A stretch of DNA of 6,656 bases, from the NCBI GenBank assembly GCA_027484885.1, contig JAIXSD010000289.1, positions 1 to 6,656 on the forward strand, read 5' to 3'. The DNA is from Rubrivivax sp. Lineage in GTDB: Bacteria > Pseudomonadota > Gammaproteobacteria > Burkholderiales > Burkholderiaceae_C. A program made the translations under genes and the position numbers. A model generated the notes under the pieces. It worked only from the letters and a program-made list of their open reading frames with translations, was not told the DNA's origin and made no database searches. Shown here piece after piece: positions 1 through 6,651 of this stretch (the stretch's first letter is position 1; each line of letters starts with the position of its first letter).

Positions 1-1674
<1,674 letters not shown>

Positions 1675-1697
1675 GTCACCTGCGAGTCGCCGAGCCT

Positions 1698-1715
1698 GTG
1701 AGCAGCCCTGCTCGC
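1698..1715 (+). terminator. Weak hairpin after cpdB, possible terminator
   Basis: GAGCAG at 1700-1705 pairs with CTGCTC at 1708-1713 around a 2-base loop, extendable by a T-G and a G-C pair. It lies 26 bp beyond the cpdB stop. Only GGTTTC follows and there is no real T-tract, so intrinsic termination is uncertain. Confidence 0.25.
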
Positions 1716-1749
1716 GGTTTCACCCAGGCGAGCTCAGATCCACACCCAC

Positions 1750-1778
1750 TTGCGCATCTATCTAGTGATAGATACAAT
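1750..1778 (+). promoter_or_regulatory. Sigma-70-type promoter of the tetR gene
   Basis: A -35 element TTGCGC (1750-1755) and a -10 element TACAAT (1773-1778) are separated by exactly 17 bp. Transcription would start near 1783-1785, only about 5-7 bases before the ATG at 1790, so the mRNA would be almost leaderless. The TetR-type palindrome fills the spacer and reaches into the -10, which is the classic arrangement for autorepression. Confidence 0.65.
1759..1774. promoter_or_regulatory. Palindromic operator 1 (TATCTA-GTGA-TAGATA), upstream of tetR
   Basis: The 6-bp arms TATCTA (1759-1764) and TAGATA (1769-1774) are perfect inverted repeats around GTGA. The site lies between and overlapping the core promoter elements of the tetR gene. 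It matches 14 of 16 bases of the palindrome at 2406-2421, differing only in the two leftmost central bases. The pair is best explained as binding sites of the encoded TetR-family protein, a dimer that recognises such dyads. No binding has been shown; the assignment rests on position and duplication. Confidence 0.75.
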
Positions 1779-1789
1779 CTTCGACCATC

Positions 1790-2368
1790 ATGCCCCCGCC
1801 AACAAGCGATCGCCGTTCAGAGATCCTGGAGCACTCCAAGGCGCTGCTGCGCACACGAGGCTTCAATGCCTTCAGCCACCGAGACCTGGCCACGCTGGTG
1901 GGCGTGAAGTCTTCGTCGGTTCACTACTACTTTCCCTCGAAAGAGGACATCGGCCTGGCGCTGGTAGCCGCCTACCGGCAGGAGATACTGAGTTTGCTGG
2001 CGTCGCTGGAACACCTGCCGGTGCCGGAGCGGCTGGAGCAGTTCGTTTCCGTGTTCGCCAGCGCTGCTTCCAGCGGTGATCAATGGTGTGTGGCAGGCAT
2101 GTTGGCCAGCGACTACGCCACCCTGGGCGAAGACTTGCAGGCCGAATTGCGGAGCTTCTTTGACGCGGTCGAAGCATGGTTGGCCACGCAGGCCCGGCTG
2201 ATAAGACCCGGGTTGAGCGCGCCCGCTGCCCTGCAGTTGGGCAAGGCCAGCATGGCTTTGCTTGAAGGTTCTTTGCTGCTGGCGCGCTGCCAGCAGGAGC
2301 CGCAACGCGTGAGCCATGCGGCCGAAGCGCTCAGAGCATTGATGGGCGTGGGCCCGTTCAGCGGCTGA
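1790..2368 (+). CDS. TetR/AcrR-family transcriptional repressor
   Basis: A 192-residue protein of normal TetR length. Residues 8-54 form the N-terminal DNA-binding domain: helix 1 RSEILEHSKALLRTRGF, then the helix-turn-helix FSHRDLATLVGVKSSSVHYYFPSKEDI at about 28-54, whose SSSVHYYFPSKE segment is diagnostic of the family. The remainder (about 60-190) is the helical ligand-binding/dimerisation domain. It contains WCVAGMLASDYATLGEDLQAELR (Cys100), the place where NemR/YxaF-like members carry a conserved, sometimes redox-active cysteine; a second cysteine is at 167. The ATG at 1790 is chosen because the domain begins immediately after it and no other good start exists; there is no Shine-Dalgarno sequence. 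Operator copies in its own promoter and before the downstream cupin gene imply autoregulation and control of that gene. The ligand is unknown; an electrophile or oxidant sensor is only a suggestion. Confidence 0.9.
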   Translation: MPPPTSDRRSEILEHSKALLRTRGFNAFSHRDLATLVGVKSSSVHYYFPSKEDIGLALVAAYRQEILSLLASLEHLPVPERLEQFVSVFASAASSGDQWCVAGMLASDYATLGEDLQAELRSFFDAVEAWLATQARLIRPGLSAPAALQLGKASMALLEGSLLLARCQQEPQRVSHAAEALRALMGVGPFSG

Positions 2369-2394
2369 GCCCGATGGGGCTCAGCTTCTATTTA
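2364..2394 (+). terminator. Intrinsic terminator of tetR
   Basis: GCTGAGCCC (2364-2372) and GGGCTCAGC (2377-2385) form a perfect 9-bp stem with a GATG loop, followed by the T-rich TTCTATTTA. The tetR stop codon TGA (2366-2368) lies inside the ascending arm, so translation ends on the hairpin itself. It separates the repressor transcript from the cupin transcript, which therefore needs its own promoter. Confidence 0.75.
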
Positions 2395-2430
2395 CCCGCG
2401 TCGCCTATCTATCGATAGATACCCAATAAT
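2391..2430 (+). promoter_or_regulatory. Probable promoter region of the cupin gene
   Basis: AT-rich for this genome. Possible elements are a -35-like TTTACC (2391-2396) with a -10-like TAGATA or ATAGAT inside the palindrome, or a -10-like AATAAT at 2425-2430. No arrangement is clearly right. A promoter is expected here because a terminator lies just upstream and the operator at 2406-2421 sits in the middle, where bound repressor would block polymerase. Confidence 0.4.
2406..2421. promoter_or_regulatory. Palindromic operator 2 (TATCTATCGATAGATA), upstream of the cupin gene
   Basis: A perfect 16-bp palindrome with the same TATCTA/TAGATA arms as the site in the tetR promoter. It lies directly downstream of the tetR terminator and 182 bp before the cupin start. 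Its presence strongly suggests that the TetR protein controls the cupin gene as well as itself. Confidence 0.78.
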
Positions 2431-2603
2431 AAAGAAAGGACCGATCACCTCCCGCAGTCTCAGCACAAAGCCAGCCTCATCGCGGTCAGGCCCAAACGCC
2501 GGCCACGGGCGCCCAGCCAATACCCAGTTCGCATCCAAAAAGGCATCCCGCTCGGGTGCCGATTTCAACCCGTTCCAACTTCAATCAAGCAAGAACCACC
2601 CTC

Positions 2604-3032
2604 ATGATCAAGAAACTCATCTCAACGACCGCCTTCGCCGCCCTCTCCAGCCTCGCCCAAGCCAGCGACGGCCACGTGTTCAAGCTGGACCAGGTGCAAT
2701 GGCAACCCGCAGGACTGAAGGGCGCGGAAATGGCCGTGCTCTGGGGCAAAGAGTCCGAAGGCACAGCCGTCTGGGCATTCCGCTTGCAGCCCGGAGTCGC
2801 AATCCCGGCGCACACGCATTCCAAGGACTACTGGGGCTTTGCTGTTCAAGGCAAGTGGGCCCATATCGATGCCGAAGGCAAAACAGAGGTGACCGGTCAG
2901 GATGCCTATGTCCGGATTCGAGGCGGTGACTTGCATGCCGACCGCTGCCAGGGCCCCGAGGTCTGCATCAACGTGATTCGCTTTGAGGGCGGGCGGGATA
3001 TCTTCTTCCCGGCTTCCCCAACGCGCCCTTGA
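2604..3032 (+). CDS. Secreted small cupin-domain protein, predicted target of the adjacent TetR regulator
   Basis: A 142-residue protein. The ATG at 2604 is preferred over the in-frame GTG at 2556 because it begins a clean signal peptide: KK, a hydrophobic stretch, and AQA before Ser21. Upstream AAGCAAGAACC is at best a weak ribosome site. The mature part is one beta-barrel cupin. Motif 1 runs from Gly64 to Gly83 with HTH (His70, His72), but the usual Glu is Tyr76. Motif 2 (RGGDLHADRC, 104-115) retains His111, but the usual final Asn is Cys115. Cys115 and Cys121 could form a disulfide after export. Cupins of this size bind a metal or small ligand and may be enzymes or sensors; the reaction is not deducible. 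Expression is probably derepressed when the TetR regulator binds its ligand. Cupin fold and export are fairly sure, function unknown. Confidence 0.82.
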   Translation: MIKKLISTTAFAALSSLAQASDGHVFKLDQVQWQPAGLKGAEMAVLWGKESEGTAVWAFRLQPGVAIPAHTHSKDYWGFAVQGKWAHIDAEGKTEVTGQDAYVRIRGGDLHADRCQGPEVCINVIRFEGGRDIFFPASPTRP

Positions 3033-3141
3033 AGACCATGCCAGCACGGGCACGGGGCCCGAGCGAAGTCAGCCGAGAGCGCATGGCCGCGCGGACTCCA
3101 CCCGCAAGGGAGATCGCCGTTGCAACAACTCGGATGCGGGG

Positions 3142-3171
3142 CTGACAAAGCCTGTCCCGCGGCCCCACAAT
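3142..3171 (+). promoter_or_regulatory. Weak candidate promoter for the histidine kinase gene
   Basis: CTGACA (3142-3147, one mismatch to TTGACA) and CACAAT (3166-3171) are 18 bp apart. If used, transcription would begin near 3178, just before a strong hairpin and about 100 bases before the preferred start at 3281. Such matches occur by chance, so this is tentative. Confidence 0.2.
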
Positions 3172-3179
3172 GCTCCCCA

Positions 3180-3207
3180 GCGCCCCGCCAAGCCATCGGC
3201 GGGGCGC
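3180..3207. terminator. Perfect 10-bp GC stem-loop between cupin and kinase genes
   Basis: GCGCCCCGCC (3180-3189) and GGCGGGGCGC (3198-3207) pair perfectly around an 8-base loop, AAGCCATC. No T-tract follows in either direction, so this is not a textbook intrinsic terminator. It could be an mRNA 3'-end stabiliser for the cupin transcript, a Rho-assisted terminator, or a 5'-leader structure of the kinase mRNA. The rest of 3033-3280 shows no gene. Confidence 0.5.
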
Positions 3208-3280
3208 GTCCAGCCTGGCACAGACCAGCGGATTCAGCAGACCCCGGTCGGGAGGCCGGAACCCGCCGGAGTTCGCCCTC

Positions 3281-5374
3281 GTGCAGCCTCAGTCAAGACC
3301 TGACCCTGATCGGCCAACGGATCTGGCCCCGGAGCTCGCGCCCGCCTCAATCCGCGCCCAGCTGCTGCAAGCCCAGGCCTGGATGAGTGAGATGGACCTG
3401 GACCGGGCCGCCCCGCTGCTGGAGGCGTTGCAAGACCAGATCGACGAACCCGCCGACCGCCTGATGGCCCGGGCTCTGCACCTGAGCCTGCATCTGCAGT
3501 CCGAGGCCAGCCGCGGTGACGCCCTGCTGCTACAGGAAGCCTACGATCTCTGCCAGCAGGCGGCCGCGCTGGCGGACGATCCCCTGGTCGAGGTCCTGGC
3601 CCACTTCCCTCTCGCCGAGCTGCAAACCCGTCTGCGCCTGCACCATGCAGCCCTGTCCAGCCTGGAGCGTGCCCTGCAGCTCAGCCAGCGGGCCCAGACC
3701 CAAAACCTCAGCGACCAGCTGCAGGCCGTGCGCGGCCGCATCATGGCCCAAGCGGGCATGTACGAAGAGCTGATCAAGAACAGCGACACCCTGCTGGCCC
3801 GCCGCGCCCAGATGCGGCCGGGCACGGTGCACCGCATCCTCAATTACTGCGCCACCGCCTGCTTTGTGCTGGCCGATGAGCAAATCGCCCCGGCCGGGCA
3901 CCCACTCTGGCAGCGCTGCCGCGCCCACCATCTGGATGCCCTGCAGCTGGCCCAGGAACACGGGCTGCAGGAAGACCTGCACCTGTCCTCGCTCAACCTG
4001 GCCTATATCGAGCTGCTGGTGGGCGACACGGCCGATGCCCGGCCACACATCCAGCGCCTGCTGGGCTCCAGCGCCGGCAGCGTCTGGCGCCAGATCGCCG
4101 GCGCACGCCAGGCCATGCAGCTGAGCCAAACCCTGCTGGCCTGGCGCGAGCAGCCCGACGCCAGCCGCTGGGCCGCCTTGCTGGCCCTGGAGGCGGAGCT
4201 GGCCCAGGCCGGCGACGGCCTGCGCTTTGTTCACGAATACCTGCTGCGCACCCTGGTGCGCTTCGGGCCTGCCGCGGGGGACAGCCGCACCGCCCTGCGC
4301 TGCAGCCAGCTGCTGCTGAGCTTCCAGCGGCACCGCCTGCAGGCCGTGACCGGCACGCTGTCACGCGCGGTGGACGATGTCTTCCAGCTCCAGCGCGTGC
4401 GCCTGGAAAACGAACAGCTGGCGCGCCACGGCGGCCAGCTGGAACAGTCGCTGGCCGCGCGCAATGCCGAGCTGCAGCAGACCCTGAGCCGGCTGCAGGC
4501 CGAGGCCAGCATCCGCCGTGCGGCCGAGGCCGCCCTGCAGCAAGCCAACGAAGAGCTGGAAGCCCGGGTGCTGGCCCGCACCGCCTCGCTGGAAGAGGCC
4601 TTGCGCACCGTCATGCAGCAGGAGAAACAGCTGGCCCTGGGCCGCATGGTGGTGGGCATGGCCCATGAGCTGAACACGCCGCTGGGCAATGCCCGCATGG
4701 GCGCCTCGGTCATCCGCGACCGCGCGCAAGAGCTGGAGCAGTGGCTGCAGGCGGGGCAGCTGCGCCGCCAGGCGCTCAGCGAAACCGCCAGCTCGCTGCA
4801 GCAGTGCTCGTCCCTCGTCGACCGCTCGCTGGAAAGCGCCAGCCAGCTGATCCAGCGCCTGAAAGCCCTGTCGCTGGACAGCGAACAGGAGATGGCTCAG
4901 GACTTTGACGCCAGCGCCTTGATGCAGCGCCTGATCGAGCTGAACCAGGCGCGCTGCGAGGCGGCCGGCATCGAACTGGCGGCCGAGCTGCCCGCGGCCC
5001 TGCCCATGTTCGGGCCCATGCAGTCTTTGCACAATGTGGTGCAGGAGCTGCTGGACAACGCCGTCGACCATGGGCTGAAAGACCGCAGCGCCGGTCCGGA
5101 CCCGGCGCGGATTCAGCTGCGGCTGCGCCGGGACGACGGCACAGACGGCGAGGCGCTGAGCCTCAGCCTGGAAGACAACGGCTGCGGCATCCCGGCCGAG
5201 GCCTTGCCGCGCATCTTTGACCCCTTTTTCAGCGGCCGCCTGGGCAGCGAGGGCGCAGGGCTCGGCTTGAGCGTGGTGCGCACCGTGGTCGAAGAGCTGA
5301 TGCAGGGCCAGATTCGCATCGCCAGCGAGCTCGGCCGCGGCACCTCGGTGAGCCTGAGGCTGCCGCTGCGCTGA
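3281..5374 (+). CDS. Soluble histidine kinase: TPR-like helical sensor region, coiled coil, HisKA and HATPase
   Basis: The GTG at 3281 (697 residues) is preferred because GGAG lies 9 bases upstream. An in-frame ATG at 3170 has no ribosome site and would add a Pro/Arg/Ser-rich stretch encoded across a perfect hairpin. No signal peptide or membrane segment is seen, so it should act in the cytosol. Residues 15-350 are amphipathic helices rich in Leu/Ala/Gln, resembling degenerate TPRs. About 366-455 is a coiled coil (EARVLARTASLEEALR region). The HisKA H-box is AHELNTPLGN with phospho-acceptor His462. The HATPase domain has N-box QELLDNAVDHG (Glu589, Asn593), G1 DNGCGI (Asp632), F-box FDPFF and G2 GAGLGL (658-663), so it looks catalytically complete. 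No response regulator or receiver domain is present; its partner must be elsewhere. The signal is unknown, possibly via a protein bound to the helical repeats. Confidence 0.88.
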   Translation: MQPQSRPDPDRPTDLAPELAPASIRAQLLQAQAWMSEMDLDRAAPLLEALQDQIDEPADRLMARALHLSLHLQSEASRGDALLLQEAYDLCQQAAALADDPLVEVLAHFPLAELQTRLRLHHAALSSLERALQLSQRAQTQNLSDQLQAVRGRIMAQAGMYEELIKNSDTLLARRAQMRPGTVHRILNYCATACFVLADEQIAPAGHPLWQRCRAHHLDALQLAQEHGLQEDLHLSSLNLAYIELLVGDTADARPHIQRLLGSSAGSVWRQIAGARQAMQLSQTLLAWREQPDASRWAALLALEAELAQAGDGLRFVHEYLLRTLVRFGPAAGDSRTALRCSQLLLSFQRHRLQAVTGTLSRAVDDVFQLQRVRLENEQLARHGGQLEQSLAARNAELQQTLSRLQAEASIRRAAEAALQQANEELEARVLARTASLEEALRTVMQQEKQLALGRMVVGMAHELNTPLGNARMGASVIRDRAQELEQWLQAGQLRRQALSETASSLQQCSSLVDRSLESASQLIQRLKALSLDSEQEMAQDFDASALMQRLIELNQARCEAAGIELAAELPAALPMFGPMQSLHNVVQELLDNAVDHGLKDRSAGPDPARIQLRLRRDDGTDGEALSLSLEDNGCGIPAEALPRIFDPFFSGRLGSEGAGLGLSVVRTVVEELMQGQIRIASELGRGTSVSLRLPLR

Positions 5375-5376
5375 CT

Positions 5377-5389
5377 GCCGCTGTGCGGC
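5377..5389. terminator. Short hairpin in the convergent gap
   Basis: GCCGC (5377-5381) and GCGGC (5385-5389) pair around TGT, three bases after the kinase stop and 34 bases beyond the opposing gene's stop. The stem is short and no T-tract follows, so a role as a two-way terminator is only possible. Confidence 0.25.
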
Positions 5390-5422
5390 CTGGGGGCGCG
5401 AGCACCTGGGTTCAGGCGCGAA

Positions 5423-5731
5423 TCAGGCGTGGATGTCCAGCATCGTGCCGCTGGCACGCAGCTGGGTCTGCAGCACGCGCAGATTGGCCACAAAAGCGTA
5501 GGTCGCTGATTTCTGCGTGATCAGGTCGGCCTCGGCCGATTGGCCGGCCGCCGGCACCTGGCGCAGTGCCTGATTGCCCTGTTGGGCTTGCTGCGCATCC
5601 GCCTGCTGCGCCTGCAGCTGCTGTCGGCGGAAATCGGCCGACGCATTGCTGACCGTGCTCTGGGCCGACGCGCGCAAGCGCTCGTTGGCGGCCGAGATGC
5701 CGGACAAGGCGGTGGACAGACCGATGGACAT
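5423..5731 (-). CDS. Miniature flagellar basal-body rod-like protein, sigma-28 controlled
   Basis: A 102-residue protein. Residues 1-36 (MSIGLSTALSGISAANERLR, then ASAQSTVSNASADFRRQ) match the N-terminal helix of rod/hook proteins (FlgB/C/F/G pattern: ALSGL, ANNVANxxTPGF). Residues 69-102 (ITQKSATYAFVANLRVLQTQ onward to MLDI) match their C-terminal helix (QRAYEANLKVLQTADEML). The two helices normally pack as a coiled coil. The middle, about 37-66, is a Gln/Ala-rich linker instead of a folded domain, and the protein is shorter than FlgB or FlgC (about 135 residues). The start is supported by GGAG 10 bases upstream. A near-consensus FliA promoter stands about 50 bp upstream. It is convergent with the kinase and no other flagellar gene is nearby. 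It could be a minor axial component or a substrate of the flagellar export apparatus; the exact role is unknown. Confidence 0.8.
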   Translation of the reverse strand: MSIGLSTALSGISAANERLRASAQSTVSNASADFRRQQLQAQQADAQQAQQGNQALRQVPAAGQSAEADLITQKSATYAFVANLRVLQTQLRASGTMLDIHA

Positions 5732-5741
5732 GGCAGCGACA

Positions 5742-5745
5742 CTCC
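5742..5745 (-). promoter_or_regulatory. Ribosome binding site of the mini rod-like gene
   Basis: On the minus strand GGAG is followed by 10 bases and then the ATG at 5731. This fixes the start so that the conserved N-terminal rod-like helix begins the protein. Confidence 0.6.
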
Positions 5746-5779
5746 GAAACTTCTGGTGCAGGCCAGGATTGTCCCGACG

Positions 5780-5806
5780 AGATCGGCCGCCGCGCGCCGA
5801 ACTTTA
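5780..5806 (-). promoter_or_regulatory. FliA (sigma-28) class III flagellar promoter
   Basis: On the minus strand TAAAGTTC (5806-5799) is followed by exactly 11 bases and then GCCGATCT (5787-5780). The enterobacterial FliA consensus is TAAAGTTT-N11-GCCGATAA, so 14 of 16 positions and the spacing agree. Transcription would start near 5773, giving a leader of about 40 bases with a ribosome site before the ATG at 5731. The encoded protein has flagellar rod-like helices, so sequence and function agree. Confidence 0.85.
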
Positions 5807-5857
5807 GAAAAGAATGCGTTTTTCCGGTCAATTCCTCACACCGACCGCATCTGCACC

Positions 5858-5873
5858 CTTAACAAAGCTTAAG
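5858..5873. repeat. Inverted repeat CTTAA-N6-TTAAG upstream of the PEP-CTERM gene
   Basis: The 5-bp arms CTTAA (5858-5862) and TTAAG (5869-5873) flank CAAAGC in one of the few AT-rich spots of the 273-bp divergent region. It may be a regulator site for the PEP-CTERM gene, whose ATG is 131 bp downstream. No family of regulator can be assigned. Confidence 0.35.
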
Positions 5874-5880
5874 ACCCTGT

Positions 5881-5910
5881 TCTGAGCACGCTTCCTACGA
5901 TGCGTTCAGA
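5881..5910. repeat. Imperfect dyad TCTGA..ACGC / GCGT-TCAGA
   Basis: TCTGA (5881-5885) and ACGC (5888-5891) pair with TCAGA (5906-5910) and GCGT (5902-5905), with a 2-base bulge and a 10-base centre that includes TACGAT (5896-5901), a possible -10 element. It could be an operator or the base of a leader hairpin for the PEP-CTERM gene. No good -35 was found, so promoter placement remains open. Confidence 0.3.
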
Positions 5911-6004
5911 GCTGCTCCCGGGACGCCATGTTCTGCATGCGATTCCTTCGCCATCGGCGCGAGCGGCTCAACTTCCTGAACATTGAAACGAAAGCGAGCA
6001 AGGG

Positions 6005-6637
6005 ATGAACAAGAAGACATGGGCCACGTGGATGGTCGCAGCAGCCATGGCAGCGCTGGGTCAACAAGCACAGGCCAACCTGGTACAGGACGGCAGCTTT
6101 GAAAGCGTCAGCCTGGCCAGCGGCAGCTACACCCAGCTGTGGAACGGTCAAAGCGCTGCTTGGGCGCTGGGCAGTTCCGGCCTGGAAGTCCGCAACAGCA
6201 TCGTTGGCGCTGCTTATGAAGGCAACAACTATGCAGAGCTCGACGCCTACAGTGCCAACAGCTTCATTTCGCAAGAACTCAGCACGGTCGCTGGCCAGTG
6301 GTATGAGCTGAGCTTCGCCTATGCCAACCGCCTTGGCTGGCCCGTGGCCAGCAATGGCTTGACCTGGGAAGTGGGAGGCCAACAAGGCACGGCCCCTGCG
6401 CTGGCCTTCAACAACACCGGCACCCACGACTGGCACCTCTTTTCGGTCCTTTGGCAGGCCACCAGCGACACCACGGTGCTGAAAATCTCGGCCGCGGGCC
6501 TGAGTGACGGCGCCGGCAGCTCCTTGGACGCCATCAGCGTGACGCCGGTCCCCGAGCCGCAAAGCGCCTGGTTGATGCTGGCCGGTTTGCTGGGCATGGG
6601 CGCCTGGGTGTCGCGACGCAAGCAGGCGCAACGCTGA
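6005..6637 (+). CDS. PEP-CTERM sorting-domain exported protein, DUF642-like
   Basis: A 210-residue protein. Residues 1-24 are a signal peptide (NKK, hydrophobic core, AQA cleavage site before Asn25). The C-terminus is a textbook PEP-CTERM signal: VPEP at 182-185, a hydrophobic helix at about 188-202 and a basic tail starting RRK at 204-206. Family knowledge: exosortase cuts at this signal and the protein goes to the cell surface or the exopolysaccharide matrix. The body begins LVQDGSFES and continues with YAELDAYSANSFISQELSTV-like beta strands and LSFAYANR. This resembles DUF642/galactose-binding-like modules found in many PEP-CTERM proteins, so carbohydrate contact is plausible but unproven. 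It has no cysteine. AAGGG abuts the ATG and GCGAG lies 6 bases before it, giving only a modest ribosome site. No exosortase or EPS gene is in the window. Confidence 0.88.
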   Translation: MNKKTWATWMVAAAMAALGQQAQANLVQDGSFESVSLASGSYTQLWNGQSAAWALGSSGLEVRNSIVGAAYEGNNYAELDAYSANSFISQELSTVAGQWYELSFAYANRLGWPVASNGLTWEVGGQQGTAPALAFNNTGTHDWHLFSVLWQATSDTTVLKISAAGLSDGAGSSLDAISVTPVPEPQSAWLMLAGLLGMGAWVSRRKQAQR

Positions 6638-6638
6638 T

Positions 6639-6651
6639 GCAGCGGGGCTGC
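6639..6651 (+). terminator. Possible terminator stem after the PEP-CTERM gene
   Basis: GCAGC (6639-6643) and GCTGC (6647-6651) form a 5-bp stem with a GGG loop right after the stop codon. The window ends before any T-tract could be seen, so this is provisional. Confidence 0.3.

Noticed and set aside
2556..2603. Upstream GTG start for the cupin gene
   Set aside because: It would place 16 polar residues in front of a clear signal peptide; an AAAGG lies 13 bases away, which is poor spacing.
3530..4333. 267-codon open frame on the minus strand within the kinase gene
   Set aside because: It is a GC-driven antisense shadow (Gln/Gly/Leu-rich, no recognisable domain) opposite the well-supported kinase frame.
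5412..5831. Longer minus-strand frame overlapping the mini rod-like gene
   Set aside because: It runs through the FliA promoter, lacks the rod-like motifs and has no ribosome site; the 102-codon frame fits promoter, ribosome site and homology.
5746..6004. Sigma-54 promoter for the PEP-CTERM gene
   Set aside because: TGAGCACG near 5883 and TGGTGCA near 5753 were tested against TGGCACG-N4-TTGC; neither keeps the invariant GG and GC at the right spacing.
5906..6631. 241-codon minus-strand open frame opposite the PEP-CTERM gene
   Set aside because: The plus-strand frame has a signal peptide and a diagnostic PEP-CTERM tail; the antisense product has no recognisable features.
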